From positions 294,935,097 to 294,999,096 of the forward strand of contig OZ024740.1 of NCBI GenBank assembly GCA_964016885.1: a stretch of 64,000 nt of DNA, in the 5' to 3' direction. This document shows, piece after piece, positions 1 to 8,207 of the stretch. The notes below the pieces were generated by a model that made no database searches, had not been told where the DNA came from, and saw nothing but the letters and a program-made list of their open reading frames with translations. Origin of the DNA: Eledone cirrhosa (taxonomy: Eukaryota; Mollusca; Cephalopoda; Octopoda; Eledonidae). The translations under genes and the position numbers were made by a program. Each line of letters opens with the position of its first letter. Within the stretch, counting starts at the first letter, position 1.

Positions 1-11
1 ACATATATCAA

Positions 12-330
12 GCGAATTAGCAGAGTTGTTAGAGCATCGGATAGAATGCTTTGCGCTATTCATTTCGGTTCTCTGTGCTCTGAATTAAAATTTTGCCGAG
101 GTCAACTTTGCCATTAATCCTTCCACACTCGATTAAAAAGCATCAATCCGGGATCGGACTCGATTCTTCCCCTATATCTCTTTCTTGCTTCCTCTCTAAT
201 ATTTTCTCACCTTCCCTTGAAGAATTTGACAGTGCTCAGACTTGGAAGGAAGATGGGCTCCACCAGGTTTAAAGTGCCCAAGAAACGTCGTATGTCACTA
301 CGTGTTTCTACGTCGCCACCAGGAAGTACA
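12..330 (+). repeat. Composite tRNA-derived SINE, copy 1 (head + CT-rich middle + conserved tail)
   Basis: The 5' part (about 12-150) resembles a cephalopod tRNA-derived SINE head: GCGAATTAGCAGAG, then the later landmark GCCGAGGTCAACTTTGCC. A pyrimidine-rich stretch follows (about 166-230), then a tail (about 248-330) containing GATGGGCTCCACCAGGTTTA and AAGTGCCCAAGAAACG. The same tail recurs at 7877-7956 (+) and, reverse-complemented, near 357-420, 10,768-10,830 and 11,305-11,392. The B-box region is decayed, so this copy is probably inactive. The head-middle-tail unit is inferred by comparing the five copies in this window. Confidence 0.7.
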
Positions 331-356
331 GATTCATACATGTATGTATGAACCTG

Positions 357-652
357 TAACTCATGATAGAGTCTTAGGGGTATTTTAAACCTGACGGTGC
401 TCATCCCCTTTCTAAGTTTGAACACAGTAATTTCTTCTTCTTCTTCTTCGTCGTCGTCTTCTTCTTCTTCTTCTTCTTCTTCGAGAGAGAGAGGACTCAC
501 TACTAGACTGGTACTTTTTTTTTTACCGAATTCGAAATAATTAAAGGCAAATTTGACCTCGGCAGGATTTGAACTCTGAGAGATCAGAGAACTGAAACGA
601 GTATCGCAAAGCATTTTATACGATTCTCTAATCACCCTGCCAATTCCCCGCC
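357..652 (-). repeat. Composite tRNA-derived SINE, copy 2, reverse orientation
   Basis: Read on the minus strand, the head begins at 652 (GGCGGGGAATTGGCAGGG), passes the landmark GCCGAGGTCAAATTTGCC, continues through a purine/pyrimidine microsatellite, and ends in the shared tail (revcomp of ACTCATGATAGAGTCTTAGG at 358-377). It lies tail to tail with copy 1, about 26 bp apart, so transcripts could fold back. The 142-codon minus-strand open frame over this element encodes a glutamate/aspartate run from the TTC/GTC microsatellite and is not a credible gene. Confidence 0.75.
431..485. repeat. TTC/GTC trinucleotide microsatellite inside SINE copy 2
   Basis: TTC repeats are interrupted by a short CGTCGTCGT block and followed by GAGAGAGAGAG. 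The tract sits where other copies of this SINE family carry a CT/GA-rich tract, so it is an expanded and mutated internal segment of the element. Confidence 0.9.
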
Positions 653-1284
653 TATAATTCTAATGTATGCATCATGGCAATAGTGTAAAATATATTTATT
701 GAAATTTGAAAAATGTCAATATAAATTACTTCTTATAATATCAAATATCTACCATCCACACCTTATTATATACAAAATACAAACATATAAACTTAACCCC
801 ATGCTCCAAAGTCAATTCTTTTTTTTTATACAATGTTGTGACTCTAATTAAAATACCTTACGTATGTTCCCTTATGTTCTCAGTTGAATTACCACCAGAG
901 TTGACTTTACCTTTTACCCTTTCCGGATCTGAAAAATACAATATTAGATCCCCCGGCTCCGTCCCCGTGACACGTTTTTCCTTCATAGATTGATCTGTAG
1001 ATGTAAAGGATGGTTATCAACCGCATTAATCTCAGTTGTCCTACAAATGTCATATGCACTTTCTCTCCCTTTCTTTTGCTTGAAACACTACTGTATTGAA
1101 CGACCTTGTGATTACATTTAAGAAATCTTTATTCTAATTCATGTAATTTTATTTATTAATTGCTATTTAATTAAATGTAATTAAAATGAAAATATATTCT
1201 TCTTTTTGTCATTATTTGTTAGACATTTAGAATTAAATTTTTTCAGAACCTTTATTCAGTTCGATAATATTTCATGTTTTTCAG
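653..1284. other. AT-rich non-coding sequence, probable intron
   Basis: No credible open frame. AT-rich sequence precedes a pyrimidine-rich acceptor ending TTCATGTTTTTCAG at 1271-1284, directly before the tetraspan exon. One decayed SINE fragment lies at about 872-945. I see nothing else in it. Confidence 0.55.
872..945 (+). repeat. Degenerate SINE core fragment
   Basis: The order CAGTTGAATTACCACC, AGAGTTGACTTTACC, CCTTTCCGGATCTG follows the conserved core of the better SINE copies here (AGTTCAAATCCCGCC, AAGGTTAACTTTGCC, CCTTACGGGGTCGAT at about 1790-1836), with many substitutions. No target-site duplication is evident. Confidence 0.45.
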
Positions 1285-1487
1285 GTTTGTTTATTTTGAT
1301 GTCCGTATTCATCTTCATTGCTATGTACCAGGTCGCCCAACAGAAAAATATCTACAATGATATTGAAATTCGACTCGGTTATCCTGTTGGGTTTTGCATA
1401 ATTGCCGGAGTGTTAGCTATAGCAGCTGCCATATTAACTGCAGTTTCGTCAATCAGAGCCGAAAGAGACAATGAAGATTTTTATTAA
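1285..1487 (+). CDS. Probable last exon of a PMP22/claudin-like four-pass membrane protein
   Basis: An acceptor AG at 1283-1284 after a T-rich tract opens a frame of about 67 codons to TAA at 1485-1487. The first codon is split, with two bases on this exon. The peptide starts (G)LFILMSVFIFIAMYQVAQ, a hydrophobic helix; then a polar loop (QKNIYNDIEIRLGYP); then a second helix (VGFCIIAGVLAIAAAILTAV); then a short charged tail (SSIRAERDNEDFY). Two helices, a loop with GYPVGF before the last helix and a short acidic cytoplasmic tail fit the C-terminal half (TM3-TM4) of the PMP22/EMP/claudin tetraspan superfamily, whose members act in cell adhesion or membrane organisation. The W-GLW-C-C signature of that family would be on an upstream exon outside the window. 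The open frame extends upstream to 1206, but those codons are probably intron. An unrelated two-helix protein cannot be excluded. Confidence 0.5.
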
Positions 1488-1691
1488 CGTTTTTTTTTTG
1501 CTACTCTGTTTCTCATTTAAATTTCTCATCTTTGTTGCTAAATTTTCTTTCCTTTGGTATAGAAAATTATATTTGTTGTCTAGCCACAAACGCTGAAGGA
1601 TAAAAGAGTTATAAAGAGAAATTCAAACTTTTTGAAATATATATTAATTGAATCTATAGAAGAACTCTTTGTTATATCATGTTTCACGAAT
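1488..1691 (+). other. Probable 3' untranslated region
   Basis: AT-rich sequence follows the TAA of the tetraspan exon, starting with a T-run. No AATAAA is visible before the SINE. The first is at 1841-1846 inside that SINE, and an AATAAA is also present near 1981, so the inserted SINE may supply the polyadenylation signal. This is inference only. Confidence 0.35.
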
Positions 1692-1710
1692 ATTATTTAG
1701 ATATATGAAT

Positions 1711-1899
1711 ATATAGGGCGGTGAATTGGCAGTATCGGTAGAGGGTCGGACATGCTTTCCAGCGTAGTTACGTCCCTTTACGATCTGAGTTCAAATCCCG
1801 CCAAGGTTAACTTTGCCTTTCATCCTTACGGGGTCGATAAAATAAAGTACCCGTAATTATACTGGGTAATTGCTGGCCTTGTGCCAAAAAGTAGAAGCA
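1711..1899 (+). repeat. tRNA-derived SINE (second subfamily) with perfect 19-bp target-site duplication
   Basis: The element runs from GGGCGGTGAATTGGCAG through a B-box-like GAGTTCAAATCCCGCC, then TTTGCCTTTCATCC, GGGGTCGATAAAATAAAGTA, and ends CTGGCCTTGTGCC plus an A-rich tail. It is flanked by an identical 19-bp direct repeat, ATTATTTAGATATATGAAT, at 1692-1710 and 1900-1918, the mark of LINE-mediated retrotransposition. The intact duplication implies a fairly young insertion. The tail differs from that of the composite SINEs and matches the element at 2645-2840. Confidence 0.92.
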
Positions 1900-1918
1900 A
1901 TTATTTAGATATATGAAT

Positions 1919-2203
1919 CACCTGAAACATCGCATAGTTCGACTATATTCCATCTAATGGTTGGATTTATCAGGGATTAAAAATAAAAGAGTAGCCAATA
2001 GAATAGATACAATACATAGACAGATAAGTTGTATTATATTGAAACAAACTTTATTATTAATGTAAACGTCTGTGTTATTGCATTTATGCATATGTATATC
2101 TGTATTTTTTAAAAGTATTTTAAAATGCTGTTTATGGAGAGTTGTAAAAGCCACAGCGCTGGTAAGCATATAATCATTTTACGAGCAAGCACACTGGAAA
2201 AGA

Positions 2204-2204
<1 letters not shown>
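1919..2204. other. AT-rich sequence without recognisable feature
   Basis: A 71-codon minus-strand open frame (1954-2169) has no recognisable domain and lies in low-complexity AT-rich DNA. I do not support it as a gene. Confidence 0.5.
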
Positions 2205-2255
<51 letters not shown>

Positions 2256-2272
2256 GTGTGTGTGATATATAT
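2205..2272. repeat. Compound CA/TA/TG microsatellite
   Basis: About 36 bp of CA repeat, then about 15 bp of TA, then TGTGTGTGTG. The CA and TG arms are complementary around the TA core, so the locus can form a hairpin or cruciform. Confidence 0.95.
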
Positions 2273-2644
2273 GTCTATATTTCAAATTATAAGATCTAGA
2301 ATTTTCAAAGCAAATTTTATTAGGTATGAAACAGATTAAAATATTTTACAAATAAACTAAATATGATGTAGATGCAGTTTTAGTTAGCTGCAGCTATGCC
2401 AGTTGCATCAACTGTCAAAACAATTGTTGAGGTAATGACGTATGCTCCTTTAAATACAAACGAATCGGTTTCACATCACGTCGTCGTCTTCCTGCTATCG
2501 CCAATTGATAATTTCCTAAAAAATAAATCAATGATAAAAAGAATTATTCAATGTAACTAAAAAGCAATAATAAATTTCAATGTAATTCCTTTTTATTTGA
2601 ATATTTTATCGTTTTTATTTTTCAAAAATAATTGTTTCTACTTT
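2273..2644. other. AT-rich sequence without recognisable feature
   Basis: Mostly AT-rich with short polyA/T tracts. No open frame or repeat is recognised. Confidence 0.5.
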
Positions 2645-2840
2645 AGGCACAAGGCCAGCAGTTTGAAGGGGAGGGGAAAGTCGATTAAATTGACTCCAGT
2701 GCATTACTTGTGCTATATTTATTGACCCGTAGGGATGACAGGCAAAGCTAACCTCGGTGGGATTTGAAATCAGAACGCAAAGGGTCGTAACTCTATGCTG
2801 CTAAGAATGTTGTCCGGCGCTCTACTGATTCTGCCAATCC
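2645..2840 (-). repeat. tRNA-derived SINE (same subfamily as 1711-1899), reverse orientation
   Basis: On the minus strand it begins near 2840 (GGATTGGCAGAATCAGTAGA), carries CCACCGAGGTTAGCTTTGCC in its core and ends CTGGCCTTGTGCCTAAAG at about 2645-2662. It shares the CTGGCCTTGTGCC terminus with the SINE at 1711-1899. No clear flanking duplication is seen. The 75-codon minus-strand open frame through its edge and the adjacent CA repeat is a by-product. Confidence 0.85.
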
Positions 2841-2923
2841 AAATATAAGTATAAAAATAAAACATATAAAAAATAAAATTAGGGTACACTAAAATAAAGC
2901 AACAAACACAGAAACGACTATAT

Positions 2924-2998
<75 letters not shown>
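2924..2998. repeat. CA dinucleotide microsatellite (about 75 bp)
   Basis: Nearly uninterrupted CA repeat. It lies about 85 bp beyond the head of the reverse SINE, with A-rich sequence between. Confidence 0.97.
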
Positions 2999-3003
<5 letters not shown>

Positions 3004-4116
3004 TGGGAGTTACCAGTTTATATTAGTAAGACTAGATACTTAGGAAAGTGGAGTGTAGGTATTGTAAAGAGTTACTCGATGGTTGAGCTCTTGCCCTCGA
3101 AACGGCACATTTGAATCAGCAGACGGCAAATTAATAAACCAGGTTGCAAATCAGAGACTACATGGAGATACGACAATAAAATTCAGTAAGATCGTCGAAT
3201 ATTAGATTCGCAGTATTATCCCTTTGTCACTACACAGAATTTCTTATACGTTAATTTTCTATTCAAGATAGAGTAGCCTTTTTTGCCATAAGTTATTCGG
3301 CTGCACTTCTTTGTTGTCTATTATTGTAGTAAGGCAACATTAAATCACAAGGAATTATCCCCTAGTGTCAACAATTATCACCAGGGGACGTTGCTCTCTC
3401 CCGCAGCTATTGACTAATGAACATCTTAATCACGTTCGTCAATACAAGTGAACCATATTCTTAGGTCTACTATCATGTGCTGTATGACAGTTTAGCAGGA
3501 TGGTTAGTCGTGGTCGCCACTTTAACAGGGTAGTTGAATGAAGGTCGTTAGTTGCCAGTGTGGTAAGTGATAGTATCCTCGTTGGATTATCTTGTCGACA
3601 TAGACGTGAGGGAAGGTCCCTCGATCTATTTACCATCTTAGTATTTACAATATTCCTTCCGTCAGGTCGCCAATTCCAGCAGCATGGATTATAGATGTTA
3701 TTGAGACACGAGTAACATAATAATGATTTCAACAGCAGAAATTAGAGATGAAATGTATGTTTATTTTTGATGTAGCACAAACAATGTTTGTTAACTTATA
3801 TGGTTGAAGTTACAGATAAAAAGAGGTTACAAAGGGGAATGTGCCATTGCGCCGAAAAGCCGGCGAGGCTAGGGTGCAATATCTCACCGTTACATTATGC
3901 GTGTTGCTGGCTCGAAGTTTCTGGTACAAGAGAGAGATTCTTCAAATCTTCGCGGGGAATTTCTTCCTCGGGGCGCGTAGGGATACATCCTCTTCTACTG
4001 GCGCTGATTGGCTGAACTGAGCCAAATCACGCACAGAGAATGTATGTGAGCCCGCGGAATGTAGGTCACTACAACAGGAATGAAATGATGTGCTGCGAAA
4101 GCTGAGACATTCGATC
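2999..4116. other. Unassigned sequence with a GC-rich stretch at 3840-4110
   Basis: No conserved protein is recognised. Open frames at 3439-3732 (-) and 3788-4015 (+) show no domain and no credible gene context. Base composition rises clearly from about 3840, including GCGCCGAAAAGCCGGCGAGG, compared with AT-rich flanks. This suggests an inserted element, possibly the upstream part of the LINE fragment that begins at 4117. Confidence 0.4.
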
Positions 4117-4680
4117 TTCGATGGAAGCCTGGGCAGTGCACTCTACATGTGAATGGAGTTCCAATGAAGCAGGTGGAGAAGTTCAAGTATCTTGGGGTCG
4201 TGCTCACGAGTAATGGAAGGCATGAAGCTGAATTAAGTGCACGAATTGTAAAAGCTGGTGCATTACTGCACCAGCTTCAGCATTCAGTAATCAGAAGAAG
4301 GGAGGTAGGTGTAAAATCCAAATTCGCTATCTTCAATTCGGTTTTTGTGTCAATCCTTATCTATGGTCATGAATCTTGGGTAATGACCGAAAGAATACGG
4401 TCACGAATACAAGCGATCGAAATGGGGTTCCTTCGAAGGGTCTTATGGGTAACATTACTCGATAGAGTGCGTAGCTTAGAGATCAGAGAGCTGTTTCCGG
4501 TAGGGCCACTATCGGAGCTATGACCTCTCAGAGGTCATAGCTCCGATATTACAGACATGTGGTGAGAATGTCCCCGGAAAGAATCGCTGGACTGATTTTA
4601 CGGGAAAAAGCAACCGACAGGAAACCCAAGATGGTTGGATTACATCCATGAGCTCAGTTGGTCTCACTTGGGAATCCAGA
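4117..4680 (+). mobile_element. Decayed LINE fragment 1: reverse transcriptase C-terminal part (RTE-like)
   Basis: The frame reads QCTLHVNGVPMKQVEKFKYL, then GVVLTSNGR, AELSARI, KSKFAIFNSVF, YGHESWVMTERIRSRIQA and EMGFLRRVLWVTLLDRVRSL. The FKYLG motif, the YGHESW...TERIRSRIQA...EM.FLRRV block and the following IRE are typical of the thumb and C-terminal region of non-LTR reverse transcriptases in invertebrate and fish LINEs. The catalytic palm (YxDD) is absent, so this is a 5'-truncated dead copy. The frame ends at 4521-4523 because a palindrome replaces the local sequence; homology resumes after it (RHVVRMSPERIAGL and so on) until about 4680. The second copy at 5578-6247 aligns along its whole length. 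Confidence 0.8.
4510..4548. repeat. Perfect 39-nt palindrome (19-bp arms, 1-nt centre) inside LINE fragment 1
   Basis: The left arm is 4510-4528, the centre base 4529 (C), the right arm 4530-4548. The right arm, AGAGGTCATAGCTCCGATA, corresponds to LINE sequence (compare AGAGATCACAGCTCC at about 5959 in copy 2). The left arm is its reverse complement and has no counterpart in copy 2. A fold-back template switch would give this. Confidence 0.95.
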
Positions 4681-4737
4681 CTATCTTGATGTTCGAACAA
4701 CTGGAACACTCGTCGTCGAAAACGGCGGAAGTCCAGC

Positions 4738-4790
4738 ACCCCCACCCCCCCCGCACACGCACACACGCACACACACACACACACACAGAT
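4738..4790. repeat. C-run plus CA microsatellite
   Basis: CACCCCCACCCCCCCCGCAC leads into CACACGCACACACG and a plain CA repeat. Open frames on both strands across this tract are artefacts of the repeat. Confidence 0.9.
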
Positions 4791-5577
4791 AAACATAGAT
4801 ACTTACGTAGCGCATTTACTGCAAGGTCATCGGCCACTGAATAACGACTTTTGTATCCAAAGTCAAGCATTTTGCCTATAGCGCTGGCATTTCTTGTGTT
4901 TCTTAATTTACTGCGTCTGCCAAATCAAACATTGAAGCATATAACTTTATATTATACTAAACAAAAGACATAATTAAAATAAACTTATACTGGCCGACAT
5001 TGTAGAAATTCAATTATTTAACAATCACCAAGTACTAAAGATCGATATAACATTTAATAATATAATTGTCCTGGGTTTTAAACAAATTCGTGGACACACT
5101 CTTATCATCCCCTTTCTATAAGGACTTGTTACAGCGTTCGCTCAAAAAACACCACCACGGCTCTCTGCCTTTTACTGTCACACTCTCTCATACAGACTTT
5201 ATCACTCCCGTTTCATAACGACTTCATACAGCATTAAACTTTAAAAAATCACTACCGCCGCGCTCTCTTTCTCTTTCTCCCCTTCTCTCCCTCGCTCGCT
5301 CACTTTCAAATACATCCTGTTACCATCCTCTTTCCAGCACGACATACTTTTTAAACTGGAGATAAGACGTGGTTACACGGCTACGACCTGGAAACTAAAG
5401 CTTAGTCATCACAGTGGAAGCTTCCAATATCGCCAAAGATTAAAATAGCACGTCAGGTGCGGAGTAATATCAAGGTGATGCTCACAGTATTACCCAGCTT
5501 AGTGTATGAAAGTAGAAGGGGTCTACTTCGACGGGGTTTAGCAAATGAACACTAAGAACGTAATTATTTTTATCAGC
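4791..5577. other. Unassigned sequence with a degenerate tandem repeat
   Basis: AT-rich to about 5090, with no gene seen. From about 5095 to 5345 a motif of the form TATCAYYCCYKTTYYATAAG recurs loosely three times (near 5103, 5200 and 5320), separated by CT-rich tracts. I see no coding signal. Confidence 0.5.
5095..5345. repeat. Degenerate tandem repeat, about 97-121 bp period, three partial units
   Basis: TATCATCCCCTTTCTATAAG (5103), TATCACTCCCGTTTCATAAC (5200) and TACCATCCTCTTTCCAGCAC (5321) start three related segments, each leading into a CT-rich stretch. Divergence is high and unit boundaries are uncertain. Confidence 0.5.
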
Positions 5578-6247
5578 CTAAGGCACTCAACATGTGTATG
5601 GAGTGCCTCTGAAGCAGGTGAGAAGTTCAAGTATCGGGGGGGGGGGGGGCGTGTTCACTAGTGATGGAAGGCAAGAGGCTGAATTGAGTGCAAGAATTGC
5701 TGGAGCTGGTGCAGCATTCAGTAATCAGAAAAAAGGAGGGGGTGAAAAAGCCAAACTCGCTAGCTTCAATTCGGTATTTGTGCCAACCCTTATGTATGCT
5801 CATAAATCTTGAGTAATGACCGAAAGAATACGATCCCGAATACAAGCGCCCGAAATGGGGTTCCTTCGAAGGGTCTTTGGAATCACGTTACTCGATAGAG
5901 TGCATAGCTTGGAGATCAGAGAATCACTTCAGGTAGAGGCGCTACTTCTCCGGATTGAGAGATCACAGCTCCTAAACTATAGGCATGTAGTTAGAATATC
6001 TCAGGAAAGAATCACTGGACAGATTTCACGGGAAAACCCCACAGACAGGAGATCCAGGGACAGACAATGAGCAAGATGGTTGGATAAGATCCATGAGCTC
6101 AGCTGGTTGCACTTCGGGATCCAGCCGGATCAGTTTGAGACGGTTGCTTCTGACAGGACCCACTGGAAGGAGTGTTAAGGGATTCTGCCCCTACGACCCT
6201 CTAAGGAACAAGTAGGCCAAAAAGAAGAAGAAGAAGAAGAAGAAGAA
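5578..6247 (+). mobile_element. Decayed LINE fragment 2: reverse transcriptase C-terminal part with AAG tail
   Basis: It aligns with fragment 1: GVPLKQV, EAELSARI, FNSVFVPTLMYAH, then after a stop at 5811-5813 MTERIRSRIQAPEMGFLRRV, GITLLDRVHSLEIRES, RHVVRISQERITGQ. Homology continues past the stop at 6068-6070 (ELSWLHFGIQ). Decay includes a 14-base G run at 5636-5649 in place of the conserved YLG codons, a short deletion after about 5716 relative to fragment 1, and stops. It ends in an AAG repeat at 6221-6247, a plausible microsatellite-type 3' tail for an RTE-like LINE. The catalytic domain is absent. Confidence 0.8.
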
Positions 6248-6721
6248 TCATTATACTCACTTCATTAGAGCCTGAATTATATTAGGGAGATAATAAGGTG
6301 GAATGTAACTTGCTCCTTCTAATGGCGCCAGCTTTCCTGCTTCAGAGTTTTGATTGCATGCGAACCTGAAATGTTACAAACATATAATCTGTTAAACAGT
6401 AGAACCTGAAGAAACTTGTGATTGTATTCAACGGCAAATAGTTATGCAAAAAGTTCAAGCAGTGGAATAAATCTTATACTGCGCGGGATACGAGAAGTCT
6501 AACGTTTCAGATGGAACCTTCTTGTTGGAGAGAAATAAATGTTAGGCTTTAAGTGATATAGAAAACAAGTTTCAAGATATTGTCGACTTTATCGAGTTCA
6601 AACAACGCAAATCTACCCGGACACCAAGCTTAGAACGCTTCAGCTTTAGTGATTTGTTTATGAAGAAATGTTACTGTAATTTAGATATATTCAGTGTTTT
6701 AAAAATGCATAAATATTACTC
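6248..6721. other. AT-rich sequence without recognisable feature
   Basis: No open frame, repeat or RNA gene is recognised before the minisatellite. Confidence 0.5.
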
Positions 6722-7080
6722 AGGTACCTTCAAAGCTATAGCAATATCACAAACCAGTAGATAAGGGTGGTACAGGAACCCACAAAGCTTTAGCAATGTC
6801 ACAATTAAACCAGTAGTCAAAGGTGGTACAGGTACCCACAAAGCTATAGCAATGTCACAAACCAGTTGACAAGGGTGGTACAGGTACCCACAAAGCTATA
6901 GCAATGTCACAAACCAGTTGTCAAGGGTGGTACAGGAACCCACAAAGCTTTAGCAATGTCACAATTAAACCAGTAGTCAAAGGTGGTACAGGTACCCACA
7001 AAGCTACAGCAATGTCACAAACCAGTTGACAAGGGTGGTACAGGTACCCACAAAGCTATAGCAATGTCACAAGGGTGGTA
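6722..7080 (+). repeat. Minisatellite of 52/56-bp units with a 160-bp higher-order repeat
   Basis: The core GGTACAGGTACCCACAAAGC starts at 6769, 6825, 6877, 6929, 6985 and 7037, with a last partial start at 7077. Intervals are 56, 52, 52, 56, 52 and 40. The 56-bp unit carries an ACAATTAAACC variant with four extra bases. The order 56-52-52 then 56-52 shows that a three-unit block of 160 bp was duplicated. The 89-codon open frame that starts here (6983-7252) reads through the last units and is not supported. Confidence 0.95.
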
Positions 7081-7584
7081 CTGTTGTGGTTTGGCGGACT
7101 GGGACGAAGTTTTCCGGCAGCTCAGAAATATAGATTTCTACAGAAAGCCGCCAAAGAGTCATATAATTCCAGATAAAACTAAAAGAGTATCACGAATCAT
7201 TAAGGCACTTACTTTTTCTGCATTTCTCCCATTGCTACGTACCTCATCTTAAGTACACTTCGTACCTATACCATTTATTCCCCACTAAACTGTGCAAACT
7301 CAACCCCCCTGGTTGTTCCATAGTCTCAACCTGCAGTTGAACCAATTAACTCTTCTCCAGCCAGCTTGACAAACTCACATTACCTCTTATTGATCTCCTA
7401 CCATCTGATATAAAAAATACTAATACGGTAGGGTTTCACAGACATAAGGCATTGAAATGAAAAGCTTCAAGCAGTTGGTAGACAAAAACTTCCTCTAAGG
7501 GTGTTTAAAATCTAAAAAAAAAGAAGTAAATAATAAGGAAAGGAGATAGCTCAAATAGGATCGCCTAATAGAGGTTTTTGGACA
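7081..7584. other. Unassigned sequence
   Basis: No recognisable protein or RNA. It contains CCCACTAAACTGTGC and other non-repetitive sequence up to the hAT target site. Confidence 0.45.
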
Positions 7585-7784
7585 ATATAGACCAGGCACG
7601 TCAAACATGCGGCCCTTTGCAAGCACACCTGCGGCCCGCACAAAGGTTTTTATCTTCGTAATATAAAATTTAAAAAAAACAGTTGTAATGTGTGCAATTA
7701 GTTGTCGTATGTGGCCCTCAGACAACACATATGTGACCCATGTGGTCCTCGGGGGACCTTCAGTTAGACATGTCTGATATAGAC
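7585..7784 (+). mobile_element. hAT-type MITE (184 bp) with 8-bp target-site duplication
   Basis: The body is 7593-7776. The left end CAGGCACGTCAAACATGCGG and the reverse complement of the right end, CAGACATGTCTAACTGAAGG, are imperfect terminal inverted repeats of the CAGNCANGTC type. Direct 8-bp repeats ATATAGAC flank it at 7585-7592 and 7777-7784; 8 bp is the duplication length of hAT elements. Its right 90 bp match the 3' end of the larger element at about 10,318-10,409 (shared CCCTCAGACAACACATATGT), so it is an internal-deletion derivative of that family and needs a transposase supplied in trans. Confidence 0.9.
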
Positions 7785-7828
7785 TATATTTTAACCTGTA
7801 ATCCATGTTTCATTTCTGTCGCATCTCA

Positions 7829-7956
7829 TTTCTCTCTCTCTCGTAATTTCTCCTTCTCTAGAAGGACCTACATAGTAGATGGGATCCGCCAGGTTTAACA
7901 TTCCCAAGACACGCTGTATGCCACTGCACCGTCCCCTACAACACCATCACGAGTTT
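7829..7956 (+). repeat. Composite SINE copy 3, 5'-truncated (CT-rich tract + tail only)
   Basis: TCTCTCTCTCTCGTAATTTC is followed by GATGGGATCCGCCAGGTTTA, CCCAAGACACGCTGTATGCC and ACAACACCATCACGAGTTT. It is the reverse-complement counterpart of 11,305-11,435. The tRNA-like head is missing. Confidence 0.8.
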
Positions 7957-7988
7957 ATAATTATTAATTTTCATTATACTATTGTAGC

Positions 7989-8207
7989 TGTCTCAGTGGC
8001 CTAGTTGGAGGAACCATAGACGGTGGTGATCCTGTTCTGAAGTTCGATCCTGGTCGGGAGTAGGGTTACCGGTAAACCTTTTCAGTTTTTTTTTCTATGA
8101 GATGTATAATAAAAACTGAAAAAGATTACATGCACCACTTGACCAGGATTGAACCCAAGACCAGAAGCTCTACCGTCTCTAGCACTTAACGCTAGGCCAC
8201 TGAGACA
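7989..8207. repeat. Inverted pair of tRNA-like SINE elements (fold-back unit)
   Basis: TGTCTCAGTGGCCTAG at 7989-8004 is perfectly repeated in reverse complement at 8192-8207. The plus copy has an A-box-like TGGCCTAGTTGG (7997-8008) and a B-box-like GTTCGATCC (8042-8050), spacing as in an RNA polymerase III type 2 promoter. The minus copy has GGGTTCAATCCTGG. The two copies face each other tail to tail around a T-run/A-run. The acceptor-stem bases do not pair with sequence after the B box, so this is a SINE-like relic rather than a functional tRNA gene. Confidence 0.75.

Noticed and set aside
207..635. Minus-strand 142-codon frame with an acidic run
   Set aside because: The Glu/Asp run is translated TTC/GTC microsatellite, and the remainder is SINE sequence on both sides.
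2770..2997. Minus-strand 75-codon frame with a Cys-Val run
   Set aside because: It is translated CA microsatellite plus the head end of a SINE.
3439..3732. Minus-strand 97-codon frame
   Set aside because: No domain, no homologue recognised, and no splice or promoter context. Left as unassigned sequence.
5165..5200. TACTGTCACACTCTCTCATA near 5,174 as the seed of the 17-bp satellite
   Set aside because: It resembles CTGTCACATCTCTCA, but it is a single short match in CT-rich DNA 6 kb from the array and is easily chance.
6983..7252. 89-codon frame after the minisatellite
   Set aside because: About a third of it is minisatellite; the rest shows no recognisable domain.
7989..8070. Functional tRNA gene
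   Set aside because: A and B boxes are present but the acceptor stem does not close and a mirror copy follows. A SINE relic is the better reading.
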